From assembly GCA_035296325.1 (NCBI GenBank), contig DATHBD010000037.1, positions 94,290-158,289 on the forward strand: DNA of 64,000 nucleotides, given 5' to 3'. This document shows, one piece after another, positions 34,333-43,181 of the stretch. The notes under the pieces were generated by a model. That model ran no database searches, had not been told where the DNA came from, and saw only the letters and a program-made list of their open reading frames with translations. Origin of the DNA: DATHBD01 sp035296325 (GTDB lineage Bacteria; Actinomycetota; Actinomycetes; Mycobacteriales; Micromonosporaceae). The position numbers and the translations under genes are program-made. Numbering within the stretch: position 1 is the stretch's first letter; each line of letters opens with the position of its first letter.

Positions 34333-34426
34333 GGTCCCGGCCGCCGTGCCGGTCGTCCGCGATGTGCCGCGGTCGGACAGCGCCGTCGGGACGGCGCCGT
34401 CGGGACAACGCGGTCGGGACAGCGGG

Positions 34427-35089
34427 TCAGGGCAGGGTGGACCGGGTCGCTGGACGCACCGGACGGAGCAGCGCGTCCGGGCTCATCGAGCCGAGCAGCT
34501 TCTCCAGGGCGTACTCCACGTCGGACTTCCACGACAGCGCGGTCCGAAGGTCCAGTCGCAGTCGCGGGTAGCGCGGGTGCGGCCGGACCGTCTTGAAGCC
34601 CACCGACAGGAAGAAGTCGGCGGGGGCGAGGCAGCCACGCTGCGCCGTGTCCTCGTCGTTGTCGAACTTCGCGTCGCCGAACGCCTCGATCGCCTTCACC
34701 CCGCGCTTGGTCAGGTCCCGGGCCACGCCCTGGACCAGCATGCGGCCGAGGCCGCCTGCGGCGAACGGCGTCACCACGTGCGCGTTCATCAGCAGGACCG
34801 CATCCGGTGAAACCGGGGAGGTGGGGAACGCCATGGACCGGGGCGCATACGCAGGCGGCGAGTAGAGAATGAACCCGGCCGGCATCCCGTCGACGTAGAC
34901 GAGCTTGCCGCACGAACCCCACTCGAGGAGCGTCTGGGAAACCCACGCTTCCTTCTCGAGTGCCGGGTCACCCGAGGCGCACGCACGCTCGGCCGCGACC
35001 GGGTCGAGCTCCCAGTACACGCAGCGCCGGCAGGGACGCGGCAGGTCCTCGAGGGTGTCGAGGGTCAGGTTGACGAGGCGCCGGGACAC
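34427..35089 (-). CDS. GNAT-family acetyltransferase-like protein
   Basis: This 220-residue protein resembles mycobacterial Rv3916c, which lies beside parB. It has an early Cys/Trp segment (RRCVYWELDP) and a GNAT-like core: VTPFAAGGLGRMLVQGVA matches the acetyl-CoA loop region. The substrate is unknown. GTG 35089 is the family start; an upstream in-frame extension of over 100 residues was rejected as low-complexity. It faces cwlM convergently. Confidence 0.75.
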   Translation of the reverse strand: MSRRLVNLTLDTLEDLPRPCRRCVYWELDPVAAERACASGDPALEKEAWVSQTLLEWGSCGKLVYVDGMPAGFILYSPPAYAPRSMAFPTSPVSPDAVLLMNAHVVTPFAAGGLGRMLVQGVARDLTKRGVKAIEAFGDAKFDNDEDTAQRGCLAPADFFLSVGFKTVRPHPRYPRLRLDLRTALSWKSDVEYALEKLLGSMSPDALLRPVRPATRSTLP

Positions 35090-35270
35090 TACCGAACCAC
35101 CCTCGGACGGGACCGTTCTGCCACCCTTGCCTCCTTGGCTCAACCGCCGATGGTACGCCGAAAGCGGGCAGCTGGGGAGTGATCGTTCGAAGGTGCACAC
35201 GGTTGCCGGGACCGCCGTTTCCAGGACGGGACGGGCCAGCCGTTGTCCCGTCCGTGGCCACCGGATCCGG

Positions 35271-36242
35271 TCAGCCGCGGGCGACCGGCTCCCGCGCGCC
35301 GTCGCCTGCCGGCGTTCCGCTGGCTCCGCTGGCGGGTGGGTCGCCCTTCGCCGGCGGCTGCGCGGTCCCCGGGCCCGGACGGTCGTTGGCCGCATCGGCC
35401 GGCGTCGGACCGACATCGGTCGGCTCGGTCACGGTCATGCGGTCACGGTCCCCGCCGGCCCGGGCAGGCCGGTCCCCATCCATCCCACGCGGCGACGCCG
35501 TAGGCATGGCCGGTCGCTTCCGCTGCGCAGCCCTGCGGCCCGACGTCTGGCCCGGTCCGCCCTCAACGACCCCGGGTTGTCTGGTGCCGCCCGGCGGGTC
35601 GAGGGGCGCCGACGACGGTACGGCGGCCGGAGCGACATCCTCGCCGGTTCCGATCCGGGCCGGCGCCTGCCACTGGATGTGCGGCGGCTCGGCGATCGGG
35701 CGGCCGCCGAACTCCGCCAACCAGGCCGCGACGAGCGCGAGGTTCTCTCGCCATTGGGCTTCCGATATCGGCGGCAGGATGTCGTTCCACAGAGGTAGGA
35801 ACGTGCCCTGAAGTTGCCGGTGACCACGGGGGCGGGCAAGGAACCACACCTCCAGGTGGGCTGTCGCGTCGCCCCATCGGTTCACGTGGACCCGGGCGAC
35901 CCCGTCGAGCGACCGGACCGCCCGTTCCAGCCGGACCGTCATCACTCCCAGCTCCGCGGAGAGCAGGTTCGGCAGATCGCCGAGGTCGAGGTGGGACCGT
36001 GGCTCCAGGATGAACACGCCGGGCAGGCCGCCGGGCCGATCCAGGCTGCGGACCCGCCAGCGTTCACTGACCCAGACGTACGACTCGTCGGCGGAGTTAC
36101 ACGCGCCGCACTCGGCAGGCTCCTCGCCCTCGCGGCTCGGCTCAGCGGTCGCGGGCTCTTCGAGGCCCCTGAGGCGCAGGTCGCCCTCGAAGGGAAAGGA
36201 TGGCCAGGATGCGAACTCGGGTATGGCGTGAGGGTCCGACAC
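35271..36242 (-). CDS. HIT-like fold protein of unknown function with a Pro-rich tail
   Basis: This 323-residue protein has a globular half (about residues 1-190) and a disordered Pro/Ala/Gly tail. The run HVNRWGDATAHLEVWFLARP recalls GalT/HIT-type proteins, but only one of the three HIT histidines is visible, so catalysis is doubtful. A CxxC pair (CGAC) is near residue 45. Start GTG 36242 has no Shine-Dalgarno sequence but lies 8 nt after a TAGGGT hexamer. The tail length makes the 3' part uncertain. Confidence 0.6.
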   Translation of the reverse strand: MSDPHAIPEFASWPSFPFEGDLRLRGLEEPATAEPSREGEEPAECGACNSADESYVWVSERWRVRSLDRPGGLPGVFILEPRSHLDLGDLPNLLSAELGVMTVRLERAVRSLDGVARVHVNRWGDATAHLEVWFLARPRGHRQLQGTFLPLWNDILPPISEAQWRENLALVAAWLAEFGGRPIAEPPHIQWQAPARIGTGEDVAPAAVPSSAPLDPPGGTRQPGVVEGGPGQTSGRRAAQRKRPAMPTASPRGMDGDRPARAGGDRDRMTVTEPTDVGPTPADAANDRPGPGTAQPPAKGDPPASGASGTPAGDGAREPVARG

Positions 36243-36250
36243 GAGAACCG

Positions 36251-36256
36251 ACCCTA
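36251..36256 (-). promoter_or_regulatory. Candidate -10 element for the HIT-like gene
   Basis: TAGGGT on the minus strand, 8 nt before GTG 36242, compatible with a leaderless transcript. Confidence 0.45.
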
Positions 36257-36493
36257 GCCGAGATCAGGCCTTGTGTCGTCAGCCAACTATCCGTACCCGG
36301 CTGTGCCGCCTGCCGGCGTGGCGAAGCGAAGGAATTGCTCCGACAACCCGGAAAACGCTCGCGTTTTGGTCCGTCGGGATGTCCCTCGGCAGTGCCCGCG
36401 GCTCACGGGCTATTCATCCACAACGCGTGCGGGTCGTCGCCGACTCGGTCTGCGAGCTCCTTCATCCACAGGCTCACATGGCGTTTTACGCGG

Positions 36494-36509
36494 GGTTTCA
36501 CGTGAAACC
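36494..36509. promoter_or_regulatory. parS: parS centromere site 1
   Basis: GGTTTCACGTGAAACC contains the 14-bp core GTTTCACGTGAAAC exactly. It lies 83 bp downstream of the parB stop. ParB binds and spreads from such sites, and ParA then segregates the origin. Confidence 0.93.
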
Positions 36510-36591
36510 GGGTTCCCCTGTGGACAAGAACTGTGGATAGAGACGGAACCGGCCGGTCCCGACGGGACCGGCCGACCAGTGTTCAGGAACT

Positions 36592-37623
36592 TCATTCAGA
36601 CCGACGGGACTCCTCCACGCCGATCATTCCAACGATGCGCTCCAGATCGTCCACCGTCGCGAACTCGATGACTATCTTTCCTTTGCGGCGGCCGATGTCG
36701 ACCTTCACCCGGGTGTCGAAGCGGTCCGAGAGCCGATCCGCGAGATCTGACAGCGCGGGCGCGTGTGGCTTTGGCCGACGCTGCTGCGGACCCGGCTTAC
36801 GGGCCGCCGTGTCCGACGCCGCCAAGGACACCAACTCCTCGGTGGCACGGACGGACAGGCCTTCGGCCACGATGCGGATGGCGAGCGCCTCCTGCGCCTG
36901 CGGATCGTCCAGACCGAGAAGTGCACGGGCATGGCCGGCGGACAGGACGCCGGCCGCAACCCGACGCTGCACCGGCGCGGGCAGGTTCAGCAACCGGATG
37001 GTGTTGGAGATCTGCGGACGGCTCCGGCCGATGCGTCGGGCGAGGTCCTCGTGGGTGGCTCCGAACTCCTCCAGGAGCTGCTGGTACGCAGCGGCCTCTT
37101 CAAGCGGGTTCAGATTGGCGCGGTGGATGTTCTCCAGCAGCGCATCGCGCAGCATGGCGTCGTCGCGGGTGTCGCGCACGATGGCCGGGATGATCTCCCG
37201 CCCCAGGGCCTGCGCGGCGCGCCACCGCCGTTCGCCCATGACGAGCTCGTACCGGTCCGGTGCCACCTCGCGGACCACGATTGGCTGCAGGAAGCCGACC
37301 TCGGTGATCGACGCCTTGAGTTCCTCCAGCGCCTCCTCGTCGAACACCTGTCGCGGCTGCTTCGAGTTGGGCACGATGCCGTTCACCGGGATCTCGGCGA
37401 ACCGTGCCCCGGGGACCGGCGCCAACGGTGGGGCTGCCGGAGCCGGTACGTCCGGTTGCGCTGGGTGCTCCTCGTCCGGTGACTGCTCCGGACGGGGATG
37501 CGCTGGGCCGGCCGCGCCGGCATCCGGCGGCGGCATCGTGGCGACACTCGCGCTCGGCTGCGACACGGTGGGGATCAGCGCCCCGAGCCCTCGCCCCAGG
37601 CCGCCCCGCCGGTTGCTCTTCAT
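36592..37623 (-). CDS. parB: Chromosome-partitioning protein ParB
   Basis: This 343-residue parS-binding CTPase starts with the ParA-interacting basic motif RRGGLGRGLGALIP, has a Pro-rich linker, then the CTP-binding domain with GERRWRAA and the ENIHRANLNPLEEA motif, a helix-turn-helix (LARRIGRSRPQISNTIRLL) and a C-terminal dimer domain. The start overlaps the parA stop (37620-37623). Confidence 0.97.
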   Translation of the reverse strand: MKSNRRGGLGRGLGALIPTVSQPSASVATMPPPDAGAAGPAHPRPEQSPDEEHPAQPDVPAPAAPPLAPVPGARFAEIPVNGIVPNSKQPRQVFDEEALEELKASITEVGFLQPIVVREVAPDRYELVMGERRWRAAQALGREIIPAIVRDTRDDAMLRDALLENIHRANLNPLEEAAAYQQLLEEFGATHEDLARRIGRSRPQISNTIRLLNLPAPVQRRVAAGVLSAGHARALLGLDDPQAQEALAIRIVAEGLSVRATEELVSLAASDTAARKPGPQQRRPKPHAPALSDLADRLSDRFDTRVKVDIGRRKGKIVIEFATVDDLERIVGMIGVEESRRSE

Positions 37624-39833
37624 GCCTGGCCTCCCGTCTCAGCGCCCTGCGCGCCCCGCACAGCGATCTCCTGTGCCGCCTCGAAGTAGCTCACGGCTCC
37701 GCGGGATCCCGGGTCGTAGGTCATCACCGACTGGCTGTAGCTGGGCGCCTCGGACACGCGGACGTTGCGCGGGATCACAGCCTTCAGGCACTTGGGCCCG
37801 AAGTGGTTCCGCACATCCTGCTCGACGAGGTCCGCGAGGCGGGTCCGACGGTCGTACATGGTGAGCAGCACGGTCGAGATGCTGAGGTTCGGATTCAGGT
37901 GCGACCGGACGAGCTCGATGTTGCTGGTGAGGGACTGGACACCCTCCAGCGCGTAGTACTCGCACTGGATCGGAATGAGTACCTCCTCGGCGGCGACGAG
38001 CGCGTTGACGGTCAGCAACCCGAGTGACGGTGGACAGTCGATGAAAATGTAGTCGTACTCGGCTGTGGAGGACTCGATCGCGCGCCGCAGCCGGGACTCA
38101 CGGGCCACGACGGAGACGAGTTCGATCTCCGCCCCGGCGAGGTCGATCGTGGCCGGCACCGCCCAGAGACTTGGGATGCCCTCGACGGCCTGCGTCACCG
38201 CGTGAAGTGGTGCGCCCTCGATCAGACAGTCGTAGACGTCCGGTACGCCGGCGTGGTGCGGGACGTTGAGCCCGGTGGACGCGTTGCCCTGTGGGTCGAG
38301 ATCGATCACCAGCACCCGGTTGCCGTGCAGCGCCAGCGCCACGGCGATGTTCACCGCGGACGTTGTCTTGCCCACTCCGCCCTTCTGGTTGGCCACGCAG
38401 ATCACCCGGCGGCGCGGGGGTCGCGGCATGGTGATGACGCCGCTCGGATTCAGTATCTCGACGGCGCGCTTCGCCTCCCGAGCGAGCGGGGGGTCTTCTG
38501 TTTCACGTGAAACGTGAGCCGCGGCGGCTTCCTCTGCGACCGGAACCTCCGCTGGGTGAGGGAGCTCCGAGGGCAGGGACGGCAGCGGCGGCGTGGGTGC
38601 GGCCGGTGCAGCGCCCGCCGAGGCCGGCCGCATGGTCGGCCCAGTGGGGGACACGGCGTCCGGGGACACGGCGTCCGGGGACACGGCGTGCGGGGACACG
38701 GCGGCTGAAGCGGCGCCGTCAAGCGGCGCGCCACTCAACGCCGCGCCGCGCGAGGCCGACCCATGCACGGAGGCGACGCCGGAGTACGTACCGCCCGCAA
38801 GCGCACGGCCCGGGGAGGCACCTGCCGGGGAGGCACCTGCCGACGGCACGCCATCCAGCGACGCACCACCCAGGGGCGCACGACGTAGCGAAGCACCGCC
38901 CAGAGGCGCACCCGGCGATGTACCCGCCACCGACGCACCTGCAGGGGAGGCACCGGTCGCCGGCCCTCCTGACGGGTCCGCATCGCGTGGAGCAACAGCG
39001 CCCGGAGCACCACCGCCTGGAGCACCACCGCCCGCCGACGTCCGGCCAGGGAAGCCATGGCCGGAGCCAGCCGTGTGCTGGCTGAACGAGGCATGCTCGT
39101 CAGCGCCGGCACCAGGGGACGCCTCACCGGACAGCGGTGCAGGCCCGGTCTGAAGACGCGGCGGTGCAGCCGGTCCGGCTGGGGGTACCGCCGGCCGCTG
39201 GGCCGGCTCGCCACCGTCAACGGGGTCCAACGGCGCCCGTGGCACGACGTTCTCCGGCGGTCTGCCGCTCTCCGGCGACGCCGGCCATCGCCGCTCGGCC
39301 GACGAGCGCGCCGGAACCCCTCCCCCGGAGGGCGGCGCAGGCTCGGAAACCGGCAGCGGCGCGAGCGGTGCGCGTCGGGTGTCCGAAAGCCGGATGGCGG
39401 GTCGACGGATGTTGCCCGGCTGGGGACGCGGGGATGGATCACCGGCGCGTGGGGTGGGGTTCTCCGTCACTGCGTACCCGCTTTCGTCGCGGCCGCCGGT
39501 GGGGGACGGAGCAGGGTAACCACGAAGATCCACGCTACCCGGTGGCGGCGACGGCTCGGTCGACGCCGGCGGCGTGTTGCCCACCGGACCGCCTTCCGTC
39601 GGCGGGTTGATTCCCACCGAGGTCGGTTCGGCCGCCGCCGATTGCCTCGCGGCGGGAGCAATGATCCAGCCGCCCGGGTCTCCCGGCGCACGCCCGCCAG
39701 CGCGTCTCGGATACGGCACCGCCTCGGTGCCGGGCACCACTGGCCCCTCCGGTGTTTCACGTGAAACAGGCGAACTCTCGTCCACCCGCCGATCGCCCTC
39801 GAGCACCGCGCCACCTTCGTTTCTACCGACCAT
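37620..39833 (-). CDS. parA: Chromosome-partitioning ATPase ParA with a very long repetitive N-terminus
   Basis: The C-terminal 280 residues are a standard ParA: deviant Walker A NQKGGVGKTTSAVN, IDLDPQGNAST, and FIDCPPSLGLLTVN. In front is an extension of about 450 residues of Pro/Ala/Ser/Gly, including about 20 pentapeptides of A-S/P-x-x-G type (38641-38965). Two parS sites lie inside the gene and both encode VSRET. Mycobacterial ParA also carries a VSRET-coding parS but is much shorter. ATG 39833 (AGGG 8 nt upstream) gives 737 residues; the true start could be further downstream, so the length of the extension is uncertain. Confidence 0.88.
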   Translation of the reverse strand: MVGRNEGGAVLEGDRRVDESSPVSRETPEGPVVPGTEAVPYPRRAGGRAPGDPGGWIIAPAARQSAAAEPTSVGINPPTEGGPVGNTPPASTEPSPPPGSVDLRGYPAPSPTGGRDESGYAVTENPTPRAGDPSPRPQPGNIRRPAIRLSDTRRAPLAPLPVSEPAPPSGGGVPARSSAERRWPASPESGRPPENVVPRAPLDPVDGGEPAQRPAVPPAGPAAPPRLQTGPAPLSGEASPGAGADEHASFSQHTAGSGHGFPGRTSAGGGAPGGGAPGAVAPRDADPSGGPATGASPAGASVAGTSPGAPLGGASLRRAPLGGASLDGVPSAGASPAGASPGRALAGGTYSGVASVHGSASRGAALSGAPLDGAASAAVSPHAVSPDAVSPDAVSPTGPTMRPASAGAAPAAPTPPLPSLPSELPHPAEVPVAEEAAAAHVSRETEDPPLAREAKRAVEILNPSGVITMPRPPRRRVICVANQKGGVGKTTSAVNIAVALALHGNRVLVIDLDPQGNASTGLNVPHHAGVPDVYDCLIEGAPLHAVTQAVEGIPSLWAVPATIDLAGAEIELVSVVARESRLRRAIESSTAEYDYIFIDCPPSLGLLTVNALVAAEEVLIPIQCEYYALEGVQSLTSNIELVRSHLNPNLSISTVLLTMYDRRTRLADLVEQDVRNHFGPKCLKAVIPRNVRVSEAPSYSQSVMTYDPGSRGAVSYFEAAQEIAVRGAQGAETGGQA
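38499..38514. promoter_or_regulatory. parS: parS centromere site 2, inside parA
   Basis: TGTTTCACGTGAAACG has the exact 14-bp core and one mismatch at the outer edge of the 16-mer. In the parA frame it encodes HVSRET, shortly before the ATPase domain. Confidence 0.93.
38641..38965. repeat. 15-bp tandem-type repeats encoding pentapeptides in ParA
   Basis: Units such as GGGGACACGGCGTCC (four near-copies at about 38647-38706) and GGGGAGGCACCTGCC (38813-38845) recur with a 15-bp period, encoding AVSPD- and GASPA-type pentapeptides on the minus strand. The phase is kept through divergent units, which points to selection on protein length or composition, or to recent slippage. Confidence 0.75.
39753..39768. 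promoter_or_regulatory. parS: parS centromere site 3, near the parA 5' end
   Basis: TGTTTCACGTGAAACA, an exact match to the 16-bp bacterial consensus. In the parA frame it encodes VSRET (SPVSRETPEG), about 20 residues from the chosen start. Confidence 0.95.
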
Positions 39834-40194
39834 CAATGCACCCTGGGTGCGCCGACGGGCCGGGTCGAGGTTGCCGCTCTCTGTCCCGTCAGCTGCAAAC
39901 ACAGGCGGGCCCGTCTCGGTCGACGGCCGAGACGATGCGGGCGACCCATCCGAGTCGTCGGCAACATCGGCGCGCGGCCAGCCTACGGGTGAGGCCCATC
40001 GGCTGTCACGGCTGCCCGCCGAGCGGTCAGCATCTGGCCACCTCGGAGGCGTTCGAAACACGAGGAACCCGGGCACCCGGCGCAACGATCCCCCGCAACG
40101 GGGACCTAGGGCTACCGGCCAACCTAGGCCGCCGCGTCGAGGGCCGTCCATGTTGTTCCTCCGCGCGCCTGAGCCTGTCCACATTGCCACCGCG
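39834..40194. other. parA-rsmG spacer, possibly coding for more of ParA
   Basis: The parA frame stays open on the minus strand through this 361-nt region up to rsmG, so it may be coding or just GC-rich spacer. No repeats, parS or DnaA boxes are seen, and no ribosome-binding site stands out. I do not support a separate gene here. Confidence 0.35.
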
Positions 40195-40941
40195 TCAAGA
40201 CCTCGGACGACCCCGGCCACCACGTCGCGCCGGCGCTGTCGTGTCTCGTTCCCGTACTACATCGATCACGGTCGTGGGTGGGATGCCGAACCCGACGCCA
40301 CACTCCCGAACGACCGGCGCACTGCCACCAAGGCGTCCAACCGCAGCGCCGTGCGTGGCAACCTCGACTCCGGCCGACGCGCCCTTCAAGGCGAGCAACC
40401 TTCCCCCCAACCGCGCGAGGGGGATACACCAGGCGACCAGTCGGTCCAGTGGCGCCACCGCCCGGGCGGTTACCACGTCGGCCGGTCTCAGCTTTCCTAC
40501 GCACTCCTCTGCACGGGCACGAACCACGGTGGTACGGGTCAAGCGAAGTTCATTCACCACTTCATCAAGGAATGCCACCCGCCGGGCCAACGGTTCAACG
40601 AGCGTGACCGTCAGGTCCGGGCGGGCCACCGCAAGCACGATACCGGGCAAACCTGCACCGGATCCTACGTCTACGACAAATGCCCCAGGTGATATGAGGG
40701 GGGCGATGGCGGCGCAGTTCAGCAGGTGCCGATCCCAGATGCGAGGCGCCTCTCTGGGCCCGATCAACCCACGGATCACCCCATCGGTAGCGAGAAGGTC
40801 GGCGTAGCGCACCGCAGTCGCGAGATGCTCGCCGAACAGCTCACCGGCGGCTGGTTGCGGCGGTTCCACGGACGGCGAAGACGCCCCCGACGAGGTCGAG
40901 GGCGTCCCGGGCTGCGGTGCTGGCGGCGGAGCTGCGACCAT
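40195..40941 (-). CDS. rsmG: 16S rRNA (guanine527-N7)-methyltransferase RsmG
   Basis: This 248-residue SAM-dependent enzyme (GidB) methylates G527 of 16S rRNA. Motifs include GLIGPREAPRIWDRHLLNC, the SAM loop VVDVGSGAGLPGIVLAVARP and the VTARAVAPL segment. The ATG overlaps the jag stop as TGATG, which indicates coupling. The C-terminus ends in a basic tail (ARRGGRGRPRS). Confidence 0.93.
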   Translation of the reverse strand: MVAAPPPAPQPGTPSTSSGASSPSVEPPQPAAGELFGEHLATAVRYADLLATDGVIRGLIGPREAPRIWDRHLLNCAAIAPLISPGAFVVDVGSGAGLPGIVLAVARPDLTVTLVEPLARRVAFLDEVVNELRLTRTTVVRARAEECVGKLRPADVVTARAVAPLDRLVAWCIPLARLGGRLLALKGASAGVEVATHGAAVGRLGGSAPVVRECGVGFGIPPTTVIDVVRERDTTAPARRGGRGRPRS

Positions 40942-41630
40942 CACCCAGCAGGCCGTACCACGATGCGGCGGGCGGGCTCGACGCCCTCCGACTCGCTCTC
41001 CACACCGGCCAACGCGTTGATCACGTCGTGCACGCACTTGCGCTCGAATGCCGACATCGGCTCCAGCTGCACAGCCTCGCCGTACTCCTTGACCTTCTCG
41101 GCGGCGTTCTTCGCGAGGGCGCCAAGTTCCTTGCGCCGGGCCGCGCGGTAACCGGCGACGTCGAGCAGCAGCCGGCTCGGCGTACCCGTCTGGCGGAAGA
41201 CGGCGAGGCGGGTCAGCTCCTGCAGCGCCTCGAGCGTCGCGCCACGCGTCCCCACCAGCGACGTCAGCCGTCGCCCGCTTCCCTCGCCGCCCTCGATCAC
41301 CTCGACCATCGGCCGGCCGGACACCACCAGTTCGTCGATGTCGCCGTCGAGGTCGAGGACGTCCAGGAGGCCTTCCACGTAGTCAGCCGCGATCTCGCTT
41401 TCCCGGAACAGATCAGCGGACTTCGCCCGGGACCCACCGCCGCCCGACACCGCTCGCCCGGCGTCGTCGCCGTCCTCTTCGCCTTCTTCTTCTTCGTCTT
41501 CGTCGTCATCCACAAACTGGACGTCGCCCGCCGCAGCGGGCCCGTCGGCGTACCGGGCTTCGACGTCGTCCGCCTCGGGCTGTCCGGCCGGGGTTCCGGC
41601 ACCCGTCAGTGCGCTGGTGGTCTCGGTCAC
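40941..41630 (-). CDS. jag: Jag/KhpB-like RNA-binding protein (KH and R3H domains)
   Basis: This 229-residue protein has an acidic N-terminal stretch (DDDEDEEEEGEEDGDD), a KH domain (GRRLTSLVGTRGATLEALQ) and an R3H domain near the end (MSAFERKCVHDVINALAG). It binds RNA and is linked to envelope growth in other bacteria. GTG 41630 follows GGAG. It lies between yidC and rsmG as in other actinobacteria. Confidence 0.92.
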   Translation of the reverse strand: MTETTSALTGAGTPAGQPEADDVEARYADGPAAAGDVQFVDDDEDEEEEGEEDGDDAGRAVSGGGGSRAKSADLFRESEIAADYVEGLLDVLDLDGDIDELVVSGRPMVEVIEGGEGSGRRLTSLVGTRGATLEALQELTRLAVFRQTGTPSRLLLDVAGYRAARRKELGALAKNAAEKVKEYGEAVQLEPMSAFERKCVHDVINALAGVESESEGVEPARRIVVRPAG

Positions 41631-41754
41631 GATCTCATCTCCGCTTGCTCGGGGCACCTGTACGGCGCCACACAAAACGTCTGCGAGGGTTGCGCTAGCG
41701 CTGCGGGGGAGCGATCGGCAGGCCGTACATCGGCCGCCGGGACGCGTCGACCGA

Positions 41755-42891
41755 CTATCGCTTCGCTGGCCCACCCTTTTTTGGATTTCCCGGCTTCGTA
41801 CCCGGCTTGGGATTGACCGGCTTGGCGCCGGGCTTGGGGCCCAACGCCTTTCCGTCGATGGCGCCGGTGCCGTCGGGCGCCCCGGTGGCGGCCGCGCGGC
41901 CATTCGGCTTGGCGCCGTCGGCCTTCGCGCCCGTAGCCTTCGTGCCGGTCGGCCTGGCGCCGTTGGGCGTCGCCTTGGGGGCGGCCGGCCTGGTGCCGTT
42001 CAACCAGGCGAAGAATCCGCCCTTGCCGGTGTCGGTCGCCGTCGAGCCGGTGCGCCCGCCCGGCTTCGCCGGCGTTGCCGTGACCGCGGATGGCGGCGGC
42101 GGGTACTTGTGCAGCACCCAGGACTGCTGCCCGAGCGAGACCAGGTTGTTGACCACCCAGTAGATGATCACACCGATCGGGAACGCCCATCCGGAAATGA
42201 GCAGCGAGAGCGGGATGCCGTACAGCATCAGCCGCTGGATCATCAGCTGCTGCGGATCGGTGGACCAGCCGGTCTTGAGGATCATCTGACGGCTGTTCAG
42301 GAACGTTGTGATCATCATGACGATCACCAGCACCGCCGCCACGATCATCACCGTGGTCGCGTCGGCGCCGAGGTCGCTGAGCTCGCCCGACGAGGAGCTG
42401 AACTTGGCGGGGATCGGCGCGTCGAAGAGGCGCGCGTCGGCGGCGCTCTTGAACCGTTCGATGTCCCAGCCGTACAACTGCTTGTTCTTGTCGCTCATCC
42501 CCGGCTGGAGGTGCTTGAGCACGTGGAACAGGCCGAAGAACACCGGGATCTGCAGAACCATGGGCAGGCAGCCCATGAGCGGGTTGACCTTCTCCGCCTT
42601 GTAGAGCTCCATGAGCTCTTTCTGCATCGTCTCCTTGTCGCCCTTGTGCTTGGTCTGCAGTTCCTTCATCCGCGGCTGCAGCGCCTGCATGGCCCGCTGG
42701 GACTTGATCTGCTTGACGAAGATCGGGAACAGGACGATACGGACGGTCACCACGAGGAAGACGATCGCGAGGATCCACTGCCAGTTGGTACCGAGGACGG
42801 CTCCGGACGGCAGGACCTTGTCCCAGATGCCGTGCCAGAACAGCAAAATCTGGGAGATGACCCAGTAAATGCCGCCCATCAGTGTGCTCAC
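41755..42891 (-). CDS. yidC: Membrane protein insertase YidC
   Basis: This 378-residue insertase helps membrane proteins fold into the bilayer. It begins LMGGIYWVISQILLFWHG, has the VKQIKSQRAMQALQPRMKE cytoplasmic hairpin and the NPLMGCLPMVLQIPVFFGLF core, and five or so membrane helices. The tail is long, basic and repetitive (KPGAKPVNPKPGTKP), probably ribosome-binding. GTG 42891 overlaps the yidD stop as GTGA. Confidence 0.95.
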   Translation of the reverse strand: MSTLMGGIYWVISQILLFWHGIWDKVLPSGAVLGTNWQWILAIVFLVVTVRIVLFPIFVKQIKSQRAMQALQPRMKELQTKHKGDKETMQKELMELYKAEKVNPLMGCLPMVLQIPVFFGLFHVLKHLQPGMSDKNKQLYGWDIERFKSAADARLFDAPIPAKFSSSSGELSDLGADATTVMIVAAVLVIVMMITTFLNSRQMILKTGWSTDPQQLMIQRLMLYGIPLSLLISGWAFPIGVIIYWVVNNLVSLGQQSWVLHKYPPPPSAVTATPAKPGGRTGSTATDTGKGGFFAWLNGTRPAAPKATPNGARPTGTKATGAKADGAKPNGRAAATGAPDGTGAIDGKALGPKPGAKPVNPKPGTKPGNPKKGGPAKR

Positions 42892-43181
42892 TTATCGGCT
42901 CCCGTCACGTCGACGTGGGCTTGCTGCCCGGCGGCGCCCCGGCGCGGAGGCACCGGATCGAATCCACCGGGATGAAAGGGGTGGCAGCGCAGCAGCCGCC
43001 AGGTCGCGAGGCCGACTCCTCGGATCGCGCCATGCGTGCCCACCGCCTCAAGGGCGTAGGCACTACACGACGGATAGAACCGGCAGCGCGCCGGCAGTGC
43101 CGGGCTTATCCAACGACGGTACGCGACTATGGGAGCAGCAACGAGGCGGGCACCCATGCTTGACGGCTCGGGGATCGTCAT
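42888..43181 (-). CDS. yidD: Membrane protein insertion efficiency factor YidD
   Basis: This 97-residue protein carries the family motif RRWISPALPARCRFYPSCSAY and the HPFHPGGFDPVP segment, with several conserved cysteines. It aids YidC. ATG 43181 overlaps the rnpA stop as ATGA; an internal Met (43157) is the alternative start. It is part of rpmH-rnpA-yidD-yidC-jag-rsmG. Confidence 0.93.
   Translation of the reverse strand: MTIPEPSSMGARLVAAPIVAYRRWISPALPARCRFYPSCSAYALEAVGTHGAIRGVGLATWRLLRCHPFHPGGFDPVPPRRGAAGQQAHVDVTGADK

Larger units (their letters stand above)
36243..36591. other. Intergenic region with a parS site and DnaA-box-like sequences
   Basis: No gene is supported between parB (ends 36592) and the HIT-like gene. 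The right half holds a parS site (36494-36509), a perfect DnaA box TGTGGACAA (36519-36527), and near-matches TGTGGATAG (36532-36540) and TCATCCACA at 36414-36422 and 36462-36470. Confidence 0.7.

Noticed and set aside
38641..38965. Regular repeats that could be mistaken for a CRISPR array
   Set aside because: The units are 15 bp, adjacent and diverged, with no unique spacers, and encode pentapeptides in ParA.
39574..40692. A 372-codon plus-strand open frame over parA and rsmG
   Set aside because: It opposes two genes with clear motifs and has a random Arg/Ser/Pro composition typical of antisense frames in GC-rich DNA.
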